DNA of 64,000 nucleotides from Miscanthus floridulus. Taxonomy: Eukaryota > Streptophyta > Magnoliopsida > Poales > Poaceae. Both the position numbers and the translations under genes were made by a program. Positions 22,034 through 33,684 of this stretch are shown piece after piece; positions within the stretch are counted from its first letter, which is position 1; every line of letters starts with the position of its first letter. The stretch spans positions 3,744,804 to 3,808,803 of the forward strand of contig NC_089586.1 of NCBI RefSeq assembly GCF_019320115.1. The letters run 5' to 3'. A model generated the notes under the pieces. The model saw only the letters and a list, made by a program, of their open reading frames with translations, did not search any database and had not been told where the DNA came from.

Positions 22034-25000
22034 ATGAATAATCCAATAGACGGTATAGATGACAAACTAGGATATGGCTTCACGTCGGTTGATGAATTAG
22101 AAGAAGTAGATATTGGTCCTGGAGATAAACCTAGGCCGACGTATGTAAGTGCTAAGTTGGATCCAGAGTATAAGCAGGAATTAATTGATTTATTAAAGGA
22201 ATTTAAAGACTGCTTTGCTTGGGAATACTATGAGATGCCTGGTTTACATCGGTCAATTATTGAACATTGATTGTCAATTAAACCTGAATATTGGCTATTT
22301 AAACAAGCTCCGAGGAGATTCAATTCGAACATGCTTGATGATATCAAAAAGGAGACTGAAAGGTTACTAGAAGCAAAATTTATCCGACCGTGCCGATATG
22401 CAGAGTGGATATCGAATGTTGTCCCTGTATATAAGAAGAATGGAAAATTGAGAGTTTGTATTGATTTTAGGGATCTGAACAAAGCCACACCTATGGATTG
22501 TTATCCGATGTCGATAGCTGATATGTTAGTAGATGCAGCAGCCAAGCACAAGGTTATTAGCTTCATGGATGGTAATGCAGGATACAACCAAATTTTCTTA
22601 GCTGAAGAAGACATAGCAAAGACCGCTTTCAGGTGCCCTAGCACAATCGGTCTATTCGAGTGGGTTGTGATGACCTTTGGGGTGAAGAATGCCGGTGCAA
22701 CTTATCAAAGGGCGATGAATTATATTTTCCATAAGTTGATCGGCAGGATTGTTGAGATCTACATCGATGATGTGATGATAAAATCCAAAGGGTACAAAGA
22801 ACACCTGGCTGACTTGCGTGAGACTCTAGAATGCATGAGGAAGCATGGTTTGAAGATGAATCCTAATAAGTGTGCTTTTGGAGTATCAGCCGGACAATTT
22901 TTAGGATTCATGGTACACGAGAGAGGAATCGAAGTTGGTCAGAAAAGCATGAAGGCAATTGATGAAGCAGTTCCCCCGACTACTAAAATAGAGTTGCAAT
23001 CTCTGCTTGGTAAGATTAATTTCATTAGAAGATTCATTTCAAATTTGTCAAAAAGGATCCTGCCATTTTCTCCCTTGTTAAAGTTGAAAAATGATCAAGA
23101 ATTCAAGTGGGGTGACATACAACAAAGGGCGTTCGAAGAAATAAAATAATATATGAAGTGTCCACCTATGCTGCTCCCTCCTCAACAAGGTAAGCCATTT
23201 AAGTTGTACATATCGGCTGATGACAAGACAATTGGATCAACCCTGATGCAAGAATTTGAGGGAAAAGAGAGAGTTGTTTTCTATCTGAGTAGAAGACTAC
23301 TGGATCTAGAGATGAGATATTCTCCCACCGAAAAATTATGCTTGTGTTTATATTTCTCTTGCACTAAATTGCGACACTACTTATTATCGACCGAGTGTAT
23401 AGTTGTTTCCAAGGCTGATGTGGTTAAGCACATGTTATTAATGTCAATACTGAATGAAAGAGTGGGAAAGTGGATTCTTGTGTTATTGGAATTCAACTTG
23501 AAGTATGAATCGGCTAATACAGTCAAAGGACAAGTAATAGCCGATTTTATCACCCAGCATCACAAGCCAAGCATTAGTTTTGTAGAGCCGATGCCTTGGA
23601 TGTTGTTCTTTGATGGGTCATCATGCAAGTAGGGTGGTGGCATTGGTATTATTATTATTTCGCCTCGGGGGGGCAAGTTTTGAGTTTGCTTTTCCAACTG
23701 AACCAATGATTACTAACAATCAAGCGGAGTATGAAGCTATTCTCAAGGGACTTCAACTTCTTCACGAAGTAAAGGCTGAAGCAGTTGAAGTGTTTGGAGA
23801 TTCATAGTTAATTATTAATCAGTTGATCAGCCTGTATGAGTGCAAAGAAGAGACATTGAAAGGATACTATGATGAGTGCCAAAAGTTGCTCAAGGAGTTT
23901 CTTCATATCTCTTTCCAACATATTCCAAGAGCGCAAAACCAAGAGGCTAATCGACTAGCTCAAAGTGCATCAGGGTATCGAATGTTTCAAGAAGTTTTGA
24001 GTAGTGAAACTTCAAGTGATGATTGGAGGGTTGAAATAGCCGATTACCTTAGAGATCCGTCTCAAAAAGTTACCAGGAGGCTAAGGTATAAATCAGCTAA
24101 GTATGTTTTGTTAGATGATCAGTTATATTATAAAACAGTCGATGGGGTATTGCTCAAGTGCTTGAACCAAGAAGAGGCTAAGGTGTTGATGGGTGAGGTG
24201 CATGAAGGGATATGTGGAGCTCATCAATCGGCTTATAAGATGAAATGAATTATTCGCAGAACTAGATATTTCTAGCCAACGATACTGAAAGATTATTTTG
24301 AATATTATAAGGGGTGTCAGGATTATCAATATTTTGGTAATGTCCAAAGATCGTCTGCTTCGGCCATGAACCCAATAATCAAACCATGGCCGTTTTGGGG
24401 TTGGGGAATTGATTTAATTGGCTAGATTTTTTCTGCCTTCAAGCCAAAGACATAAGTTCATATTGGTGGCAACAGATTACTTCACTAAATAGGTTGAGAC
24501 AATTCCTTTGAAGACGGTAACCTCAAAGAACATGATTGATTTTGTCAGGGAACACATTGTGTATCATTTTGGGATTCCTCAAACTATAACTCCCGATCAA
24601 GGGACAATGTTCACATCAGAAGAGTTTGGGGATTTTGCTGCTAGTATGGTAATCAAGCTATTTAATTCCTCCCCTTACTATGCCTAAGCTAATGGCTAGG
24701 CAGAGGCGTCCAACCAGATTATGATTAAGTTGATCAAGAAAAAGATTGAGGAACAGCCAAGGAAGTAGCATTCGACGCTAAATGAGGCGCTATGGGCATA
24801 TAGGATGGCCTGCCATGGATCAATTAAAATATCACCTTACGAACTTGTGTATGGCCATAATGCAGTTCTTCCTTAAGAAGTTTAGACTGGATCGAGGCGT
24901 GTTATGCTGTAGAATGATTTGTCAGCTGAGGTCTACAAGAATCTTATGATAAACAATTTAGAAGACTTGAGTTGCTTTCGGCTGCGTGCTCTTGAAAATA

Positions 25001-25284
25001 TCGAAGCCAATAAACTGAGGGTTGCGAAATATTACAATAAAAAGGTCAAGATTAAGCAATTCTTTGAAGGAGACTTAGTTTGAAAAGTGAAATTGCCGAT
25101 CAGATCAAAAGACAGTAAATTCAGCAAATTGTCACCTAACTGGGAAGGACCCTATTGGGTCAAATGTTGTGCGCCTGGTAATGCTTATATTTTGGAAACA
25201 TTAAAAGGAGAGGAAGAATTTGCCCGAGCAATCAACAGGAAATATTTGAAGAAATATTATCCTAGCGTTTGGATCAATACTTAA
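22034..25284 (+). pseudogene. Gypsy B pol (RT, RNase H, aRNase H, integrase)
   Basis: RT spans about 22100-22980, with VPVYKKNGKLRVCIDFRDLN and the catalytic YIDDVMIKS. The classic RNase H follows at about 23100-23480 (YISADDKTIGSTL, FYLSRRLLDLE). A second, archaeal-type RNase H runs 23594-24000, with its acidic residues in LFFDGSS, NNQAEYEA and FGDS. Integrase covers about 24050-25280: a partial zinc domain, GIDLIG, TPDQGTMFTSEEF and a C-terminus with NWEGPYWVKCC. The order RT-RH-aRH-INT is the Tat-lineage arrangement. Stops at 22270, 23149, 23632, 23807 and many in the integrase make it non-functional. The RT block (22271-23149) is the best preserved part. Confidence 0.88.
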
Positions 25285-25496
25285 TAAATGATATGTTCGG
25301 TCGATAACTTTAATAGCCGATATTGAACAGGTATCGTCTCCAGTGCAAAAATGAACCCAAAAGAGTAAAAGCCGATACAATGTGTATCACCTATAGAAGC
25401 AAAGCAAACACAAACGAAGTGATGATTATGAAGCACAAAACAAAGGGAAATCACTCAAGGCGAGGAAGTTGTTTGCTAAACATCACCTATTACAAG

Positions 25497-26271
25497 CTAC
25501 GGGCCGGAAAACACTTTGCCTACTATATCATCGGTCAGGGTATTGAAAGCTACAGAGTTAGCGGTGCTCATAAAATCCTCAACCAAGCGCTCATGCTCCC
25601 TAGGGTACGCTGCGTTTGGAAAACCATGGGGAAGAAGCTGAAGATTATGGCCTGAACAGGCTTGTGCAGCAGTCAGCGCCATGGCAGTGCCATAACAAAC
25701 GCCATGAAGGGCGACCTCCCTGACACAATTCGGGATGTCATGCAAGCAAACCACCGGAACGATGCCCCTAGCATTGATAAATCCTGCCGCATGATTCACA
25801 GCTGATCGAAGACTCTCCAACTGAGCAGTTAGATCTAAAATATTCAAGGAAAGAGTGATAAAAAATCTTGAGGGTAAAATCAAGGAAAAATAGAGAAATA
25901 ATGGCAGACATCTCACCCATGATTCTAGCTTTAGCCCTGGCCAACCTTTCCCTCACTAGGTAGACCTCGGGGGGTGATCGGTCTTCAATCATGACCAAAG
26001 CCCATTTCGCTAGGGAGAGGCAGTTGGCTAGATACTGGTCGGTCCAATCGATGGAGGCCAATAGATTGTCATTACCAATCTATCGCCTCGAGTGACAAGG
26101 AAGCTAGCGGTGAATTGGTGCCAAGGAGGACCCCGAGGGCTGGGCAGAGTCAGCCCTTTGATCCAAAGCGATGGGAGCACCCCAAGATGCATCTTCTTGA
26201 TGACAAAGGCGTTGGCGTGATGATGTAGATCCGTTAAGGGCTTCTTCAGCAGACCTCTTGTTGTTCTCCAT
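25497..26271 (-). pseudogene. Gypsy B antisense extra ORF, two exons
   Basis: Antisense to the element between integrase and 3' LTR. Exon 1 starts ATG at 26271 (MENNKRSAEEALNGSTSSR) and continues in one frame to 25917, with two TAG stops (about 26106 and 26085), probably former CAG codons. A donor GTGAGA (25916-25911) and acceptor TTTTAG (ends 25835) define an 82-base intron. Removing it restores the frame into exon 2 (25834-25497), which begins DLTAQLESLRSAVNHAAGF and ends GKVFSGP-stop. A TATATATA box is at about 26371. The protein has no domain I recognise. Antisense additional ORFs at this place are known from Tat-lineage elements such as maize Grande. The intron is my inference from frame and splice sites. 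Confidence 0.6.
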
Positions 26272-26379
26272 GACCTCGAACCTATAGAAAGGTAGGAAAT
26301 ATACTGAAGACAAAGAAGGATTGAGACAAAGAGGGTTGTTTTTTGATCCACGGCCATAGCCCGTATATATAGCCTGGAA

Positions 26380-27268
26380 AGCGAGAAGATAGATTTCGAT
26401 GGAGGTGTGAAATTAAAATCAGAAATAGAAATGGATCAACACTAAATTTAGGGGACGGATAATGAAGAGGTAACAGACTCGAATTTATTGCTTCCCTAGA
26501 TTATAAAATATCGTGGGATGGATACATTGACTAGAGATTAACCCACCAAAACTTCTTTAGATTGAAGGGAGTCTGGATCTCCACAAGACCAAACTCATTG
26601 TGAACCGAGTCACATCGGCCCATCGATAAAATTGTACTAGAGAAGAAGAAAGGTCGCCCGCCTAACATATGCTCAGTAGATTTCTCGATAGAGTGAGGAA
26701 CTATGGGAAAGAAGCCTGAGGCTTTCCTGGTGGGCGCTTGGAGGAGCAACAAAGGGAAGGTGTCCACACATTCTAGCCCTCGCAAACACTAGAACAACTT
26801 TGTGAGCATGGAGAGAAGACTCAGGTGATATCACAAGAATTCTTCTAACCGTAATGGCTGGTCTACTTGCTCAACGAGGCGCTAGAATAAGTGACACAAT
26901 CACCCTATGCATAAGAATTCTTCTAACCGCTCGAAATCTTCATAGCAAAAGGATAGACCATGGAGGGTCCAATGGAGTTGGGAGCACTCGAGGTGGCAGA
27001 TAGAAGAGAAACATGGCTGAATTGTTGAGTTGCTCTCGCCAGGGTCGGATAGACATTTTATAGCTGGCCTGGAAGGATGAATCCAAGTGCCTATGAAGCA
27101 ATGGTGCTCTCGTAAAAGTTTTGAAGCATGGGCTCATGAACTAGCATGGACGGCGACAAACAGTAGACCCCAGATCAAGGTTCTCTACCCGTGACTATGG
27201 ACCTATCAGGGATACAGACGTGATAATTTTGGAATAAAATTACTTTTATCCCAAAATTAGGGGGCGTG
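26380..27268 (+). other. Gypsy B 3' non-coding region with PPT
   Basis: No convincing ORF. The polypurine tract AAAATTAGGGGGCGTG (about 27253-27268) lies directly before the 3' LTR TGTTTACACC. The part around 26372-26420 probably holds the promoter of the antisense ORF. Confidence 0.65.
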
Positions 27269-28182
27269 TGTTTACACCAAATTTTGGAAGGAGGGTCGCA
27301 GGGACTTGAAAGACTCCCAAGATCTTGTGATCAAGGAATCGATTGCGCACAGATCAGAACCAGCTGATTCGGATGCAAAAACTAGAATCGGCTTTCTTCA
27401 GATAGCGCCAGCGGATAACGACAAAGGCTACGCTCAGTGCCAGGATGAGACATGTTGGACTCTACGAAAAGGGAAAGATTAGAGTCTAAGTTATCTTAAA
27501 TTAGGAATGTTTTCTCTAGGGTCAAAAATTATGACGAGTCATGCTTAGACAGGAGTCATGTGTAGGTCCCGGGTATAAATATTAGAGCTCGGCTATTGTA
27601 AAAGGACAACAATCAATCCAATATACAAGTTATTTACTTTTTTCGGCTCTGGCCACCCATTAGGAGTAGGAGTAGAGTAGATCTCGGCGAGTTCTTTAGC
27701 AAGTATGGCTGCATCGATCCGGTCGACCTCCACTGCTTGTTGTAAGTACCGTCATGGCTTATACCTCTGTTCGTACGGCTGCATCGATCCGGTCGACCTC
27801 CACTGCGACTCTGGTACAATTTAGTTATCTATTCTTGCCTGGTTCAAGTATGGCTGTATCAATCCGGTCAACCCCCACTGCATGAACTAGATCAAGGTCA
27901 AGTTATCAGCTCTACCTTAGAATGACAGTCTTTGGTAGTTTCATTAAGTTATCGATATTGCTTATTGCTTTCATTATTTATCTAATTACAGCAATATCAC
28001 TCTGCCCGATTGGGATTGATCTAGATCGGCCTTATATCTTGTTTAGCCCATCGTTTGTTAATCTAAAACTGATCTAATCTACACGTTAAATGATGAGTTA
28101 CATTTTTTTGGTTGTTTTACGTTAATCTTGATCGTGCATAGCGTACGGTTAAAGCATGTTGCATCTTTAGTAGATTTATTGG
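27269..28182 (+). repeat. Gypsy B 3' LTR, first (partial) copy
   Basis: LTR from its TG start to position about 914, uninterrupted at the site where Copia A sits in the 5' LTR. It ends at a chimeric junction with Copia E in the shared bases ATTGG (28178-28182). Its bases from about 27314 on are present a second time at 33685-34556. Confidence 0.9.
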
Positions 28183-29733
28183 TTGGTTGGAGGATTGGAA
28201 CTTGATTGCTTACACTTGCTTGATCATTGGGTTGAGATGATGTACTAGTCACTTGATCTTATTCATTATCATGAGATCCACTTGTACTAGCTTGATTTGT
28301 ATCATCTTGCATATTTGAGTTAGAGAGCACTTGCACTTGATCATCTTCATCATCATTTACTTGTCTAGGCCTCAATTCACCAATATCCATGTTCTTCATG
28401 GCATTTGAAAGTTGAATGCCTCTAACATCTTCCAAGTTCTTATTTTCTACTTGTGAACCCTTGGTTTCATCAAATTCAACATCATGAACTTCCTCAAGAG
28501 TACCACCATCCAAATTCCAAACTCTATATGCTTTGCTTGTAGTGGAATAACCAAGTAGGAATCCTTCAGCACATTTTTTGTCAAACTTGCCCAATCTAGT
28601 GCCTTTCTTCAAGATATAGCATTTGCAACCAAAGACCCGAAAATATGCAATGTTGGGCTTCCTACCATTCAAGAGCTCATATGGTGTCTTCTCTTTCAAT
28701 GGATGACAATAGAGGCGATTGCTACAACAGCAAGCCGTGTTGATAGCTTCGGCCCAAAAAGATTGACTCACATTGTACTCACTAAGCATAGACCTTGCCA
28801 TATCAATGAGTGTTCTATTCTTCCTCTCAACAAGGCCATTTGATCATGAAGTGTACTTGGCCAAGAATTGATTTCTAATTTCAAATTCATCACACAACTC
28901 ATCAATTTTAGTATTCTTGAACTCACTACCATTGTCACTTCTAACTCTCTTGATGGTTGTTTCAAACTCATTATGAATGCCCTTGACAAATGATTTGAAT
29001 GTTGCAAACACATCACTTTTGTCCACTAGAAAGAATACCCATGTGTATCTAGTGTAATCATCCACTATCATAAAGCCATATTTATTTCCACCAATGCTAG
29101 TGTATTGTGTTGGCCCAAACAAATCCATATGCAATAACTCAAATGATTTACTAGTGCTCATCATGCTTTTCTTAGGATGGGTGTTTCCAACTTGTTTGCC
29201 GGCTTGACAAGAGCTACAAAGCTTATCCAATTCAAACACATCTTTCAAGCCCCTAACCAAGTCATGCTTAACCAATCTATTCAATTGTTTCATTCCAACA
29301 TGACCAAGCCTTCTATGCCATAACCAACCCATGCTAGACTTAGTGAACAAGCATGTAGATAATTTAGCTTCACTAGCATTGAAATCAGCCAAGTATAGAT
29401 TTTCATATCTAAAGCCTTTGAAGATCAAGTTAGAGCCATCTACACTTATGATCTCTACATCATCTACCCCAAATATGCATTTAAATCCAAGATCACATAA
29501 TTGAGCCACGGATAGCAAATTGAAGTTCAAGCTCTCTACTAGCAATACATTGGATATGATCATGTCATTGGATATTGCAATCTTACCAAACCCTTTGACC
29601 TTGCCTTTGCCATTATCACCAAATGTGATACTATCATAACCATTATTGCCATTAGGGTTGATTGAGTTGAACATTCTTGCATCACCGATCATGTGCTGAG
29701 TGCACCCACTATCAAGAACCCAATGCCTTACTC
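28183..29733 (-). pseudogene. Copia E pol, protease and integrase only
   Basis: Protease remnant (about 29710), integrase zinc domain HRRLGHVGMKQL ... CSSCQ (about 29310-29210) and catalytic region (DLFGPTQ, RSDNGSEF; GLVERKN follows a TGA at about 28843), then the linker to RT, which is cut at the ATTGG junction. No RT or RNase H remains. Domain order and residues match Copia A. Confidence 0.85.
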
Positions 29734-29762
29734 TGGCTTTGTAATTGACCTACAAAAGAAGA

Positions 29763-31740
29763 TCAATTCTTTTTAGGTACCCAAACTTGTTTGGATCCTT
29801 GAAGGTTAGTTACTAAGCTCTTTGGTACCCAAATGGCTTTCTTCTTTGAGCCCATCCATGGTTTACCAATAAACTTAGCCTTCACACCATTTGTACCCTT
29901 AGTAAGCACATAGAAAGAATTAATCTTAATTGAGGATACATTAGCATTTTTGCTCTTATTCTTGCACTTATGCTCTTTATGACCAACTTGCTTGCAACTA
30001 GTGCAAAACCGACCATTGTTCTTCACAAAACTAGTCTTGTGAGGAGCAAAAGCCGCCTTACCTTTCTTGGGGTTATAGCCTAATCCCTCTTTTGTAGAGA
30101 GAAGCTCTTTGGCTACCCAAGCACATAAGCAAGCAATCCACACCACCATAGGCCTTAGCCAAAGTGTGAGTGAGCTTGTTAACCTCCTTCTTGAGATTCT
30201 CATTCTCAACCACTAGCGAGGCATCACAAGTGAGACCATCACTACTAGATGAGGTGGAAGTTGAAGTACTACAAGAAGGGTTAGTGGGAGGAACAATGAT
30301 AGGCATAGATAATGATTCATCAATTATATCACAAGTTAAGCCTATATTGCAAGTGTCAACATGCTTCTTTTTATTTTGCTCATTAAGCAAAGAGGAATGA
30401 GCTTTTTCAAGCTTCTTGTGAGCCTTGCCAAGCTTCTCATGGGCTTCCTCTAGCCTCTCATGAGTTGCTTTGAGCTCATCAAGGGCTTGCTTAAGGGCTT
30501 TTACCTCCTTATTCAAGCTCTTGCATTCCCTTCTCTTAATGTCAAAGTGTTCTTTAGCATCTTTTAGCATGTCAAATAATTCATCTTTAGTAGGTTTATC
30601 GTCATCACTATCACTATCATTTTCACTATCATATTCATTTTCACTTCCATCATCACAAGTTTGTACCTTAGTGGCCTTAGCCATGAAGCATGATGGAGTG
30701 TCAAAGAGAGAAGGCTTTTCATTGATTGCAATGCTAGCAAGTGCCTTCTTCTTGGTAGTTTTGTCATCATCACTATCATCATCATCACTTGAGGAAGCAT
30801 CACTATCCCAAGTGACCACATATGAACCACCCTTCTTCTTCTTGAAGGTCATCTTATCCTTCTTCTTGTTTTTCTTGTTATCATCATCATTGTCGCTATT
30901 ATATGGACATTGAGCAGCAAGATGATCTTTGCTTCCACACTTGAAGCACCTTCTTGACTCTTTTTTGTTCTTGGATGAAGACTTCTTTCTTCTAGCATGG
31001 TAGCCCTTCTTCACCATGAACTTGCCAAATCTCTTAACAAAGAGGGCCATCTTCTCATCATCATCATCATCCCATGAATCATCATCTTCACTTGTTGTTT
31101 CTTGCTTAGCTTTGCCCTTGGATGATGTGGCCTTGAATGCCATGCTCTTCTTCTTGTCTTCCCTCTTCTCATCCTTCTTCTCCCTCTTTTCTTCCTTCTC
31201 ATCATCATCTGTATAAGCATCATCGGTCATAATATCTCCCAAGATTCTGTTTGGTGTCATTGTGTCCAAACTGGTCCTTACTAGCAAGGTGACCAACATG
31301 CCAAATCTTGCGGGTAAACATCTCAAGAACTTATTAGAGAAGTCCTTGTCCTCTATCTTCTCACCAAGTGCTTTGAGATCATTGACAAGCACTTCCATCC
31401 GATAGAACATGTCCGACACACTCTCATCCTCCTTTATCTTGATGCTTGCAAACTTTTCTTTGAGGATGTATGCCTTTGCACCCTTCATGACTTGAGTGCC
31501 CTCAAATGATTCCTCCAATTTCTTCCATGCCTCATGAGCTCTCTCAATATTCTTGATTTGCTCAAATATTCTTTCATACAAAGCATCATGGATGGCACTA
31601 AGAGCAATGTCATTATTTTGGAGTAGTATTTCTTCGGCGGCGGTGGGAGCCTCTTCATATTCAATCTCAATCTTTGTCTCTACCACCTTCCAAGCCTTCC
31701 TATTGATTGACTTAATATAAGTTGTCATCTTAGCCTTCCA
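29763..31740 (-). pseudogene. Copia E gag
   Basis: Better preserved than in Copia A: one open frame of 551 codons from ATG 31728 to 30073. It covers the gag domain, zinc knuckle CFKCGSKDHLAAQC, acidic Asp/Ser stretch and an intact coiled coil (DELKATHERLEEAHEKLGKA). One extra T near 30090 shifts the frame, and the rest with the second knuckle CTSCKQVGHKEHKC continues at 30110-29763, ending VWVPKKN-TGA. It lacks a short Lys-rich repeat (KKDKKEKKEKKDK type) present in Copia A. Confidence 0.85.
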
Positions 31741-31843
31741 ATAGGGATAGTTAGAGCCATCAAATTGGGGTGGCTTCTTTGTGTTGTTGATTTGATCTAT
31801 TTTTACACTGAAGGTTGTTAAGCCTCAAATCACGGTGACCTCA

Positions 31844-31857
31844 GCTCTGATACCACT
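31844..31857 (-). promoter_or_regulatory. Copia E primer-binding site
   Basis: Sense strand AGTGGTATCAGAGC adjacent to the 5' LTR, identical to that of Copia A (initiator Met tRNA). Confidence 0.88.
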
Positions 31858-33684
31858 TGAAAGGTCCTAATGGCTAGAGGGGGGGGGGGTGAATAGCCTA
31901 ATAAAAATTTCTACAACAACACTTAACAGAATGGTTAGATAATTATGAGGCAAAGTAAGTGTTGCGCTAGCCAACTCAAAATGCAAGCCACCTACCACAA
32001 TTTTAGTTTAGATAGTATCTATTCACACAATAGCTATGACACTACCCTATGTTAGTGTGCTCTCAAAGACTAACTAAAGAGCCACACCAACCAAGCAAGC
32101 AAGCTCTCACAACTAGCTACACTAAAGAGCTTGACAACTAGTTTGTTGTAATGTAAAGAGAGTGATCAAGAAGGTTATACCGCCGTGTAGATGAAGGAAC
32201 TAGTCAATCACAAGGATGAATAACAATGAAGACCAATCACCTCAGAATCAATGATGAACACAATGATTTTTTATCGAGGTTCACTTGCTTGCTGGCAAGC
32301 TAGTCCTCGTTGTGGTGATTCACTCACTTGGAGGTTCGTGCGCTAATTGGCTTCACACGCTAAACCCTCAATAGGGTGCCACACAACCAACATAAGATGA
32401 GGATCGCACAAGCCACGAGCAATCCACTAGAGTACCTTTTGGCTTTCCACCGGGGAAAGGTCAAGAACCCTTCACAATCACCACGATCGGAGCCGGAGAC
32501 AATCACCAACCTCCGCTCGATGATCCTCGCTGCTCCAAGCCGTCTTGGTGGCAGCAACCACCAAGAGTAACAAGCGAATCCCACAGCGAAACATGAACAC
32601 CAAGTGCCTCTAAATGCAATCACTCAAGCAATGCACTTGGATTCTCTCCCAATCTCACAAAGATGATGAATCAATGATGGAGATGAGTGGGAGGGCTTTG
32701 GCTAAGCTCGCAAGGTTGCTATGTCAATGAAAATGGCCAAAGGTGTGAGCTTCAACCGGCCATGGGGCTTAAATAGAAGCCCCCATGAAATAGAGCCATT
32801 GTACCACTTCACTAGGCACAACTCATGGTGACCAGACGCTCCGGTCATGTTGATCGGACGCTGGACCTCAGTGTCCAATCGCTCGATGACAGCCATGTGT
32901 CACCTATCTTTGAATGTTGTTCGCCCGATCTCAATGGTCATCTATTGACCAGACGCAGCGCACAAACTAACCGTACACTCAGCCTCCAGTGTCCGATCAT
33001 TTCCAGTAAAGTTCAAGAAATGAATTTCTTCGACCGGACGCGTCCGGTCATGTTTGATCGGACATAGCCAGCGTCTGGTCGCTAAGCGACTTAGCGTCCG
33101 GTCGTTTGACCGACGCCAGCGTCTTCGCTGTTACATCTAACCGGACATGCTGGTTCCTCTGAGACCAGCATTCGGTCACCTTGTGACCAGCGAGACTAAC
33201 TCCTTTTCACCTCTAACTTCTTCACCCTTGCTCAAATGTGCCAACCACCAAGTGTATCACCTTGTGCACATGTGTTAGCTTATTTTCACAAACATTTTCA
33301 AGGGTGTTAGCATTCCACTAGATCCTAAATGCATATTCAATGAGTTAGAGAATCTAGTAGCACTTTGATAACCGCATTTCGATACAAGTTTCACCCCTCT
33401 TAATAGTACGGCTATCAAACCTAAATGTGATCACACTCTCTAAGTGTCTTGATCACTAAAACAAAATAGCTCCTACAATTTATACATTTGCCTTGAGCTT
33501 TTTGTTTTTCTCTTTCTTCTTTCCAAGTCCAAGCACTTGATCATCACCATGGCATCACCATCATCATGTCATGATCTTCATTTACTTCACCAATTGGAAC
33601 ATGCTACCTATCTTATGATCACTTGATAAACTAGGTTAGCACTTAGGGTTTCATCAATTCACCAAAACCAAACTAGAGCTTTCA
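31858..33684 (-). repeat. Copia E 5' LTR (now its only LTR)
   Basis: 1827 bp, TGAAAGGTCC to GAGCTTTCA. A run of G (about 31880-31888) is longer than in Copia A. TATA-like TTAAATAG is at about 32769; the palindromic repeat cluster is at 32830-33190. Confidence 0.92.
33032..33049. repeat. Perfect 18-bp palindrome in LTR
   Basis: GACCGGACGCGTCCGGTC equals its own reverse complement. It is the best preserved unit of the repeat cluster upstream of the TATA-like box in Copia A/E LTRs; the matching units at about 8600 and 16850 have decayed. Confidence 0.9.

Larger units (their letters stand above)
28178..33684 (-). mobile_element. Copia E: truncated sister of Copia A
   Basis: Same family and orientation as Copia A and closely similar in gag and pol. 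It has a full 5' LTR (31858-33684), PBS, gag and the integrase part of pol. Everything matching 7419-11973 of Copia A (RT, RNase H, 3' non-coding region, 3' LTR) is gone. The left breakpoint is an ATTGG microhomology to Gypsy B LTR sequence. The right edge joins AAGACTTCCAAG, the same LTR nucleotide as the right edge of Copia A. Confidence 0.9.
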
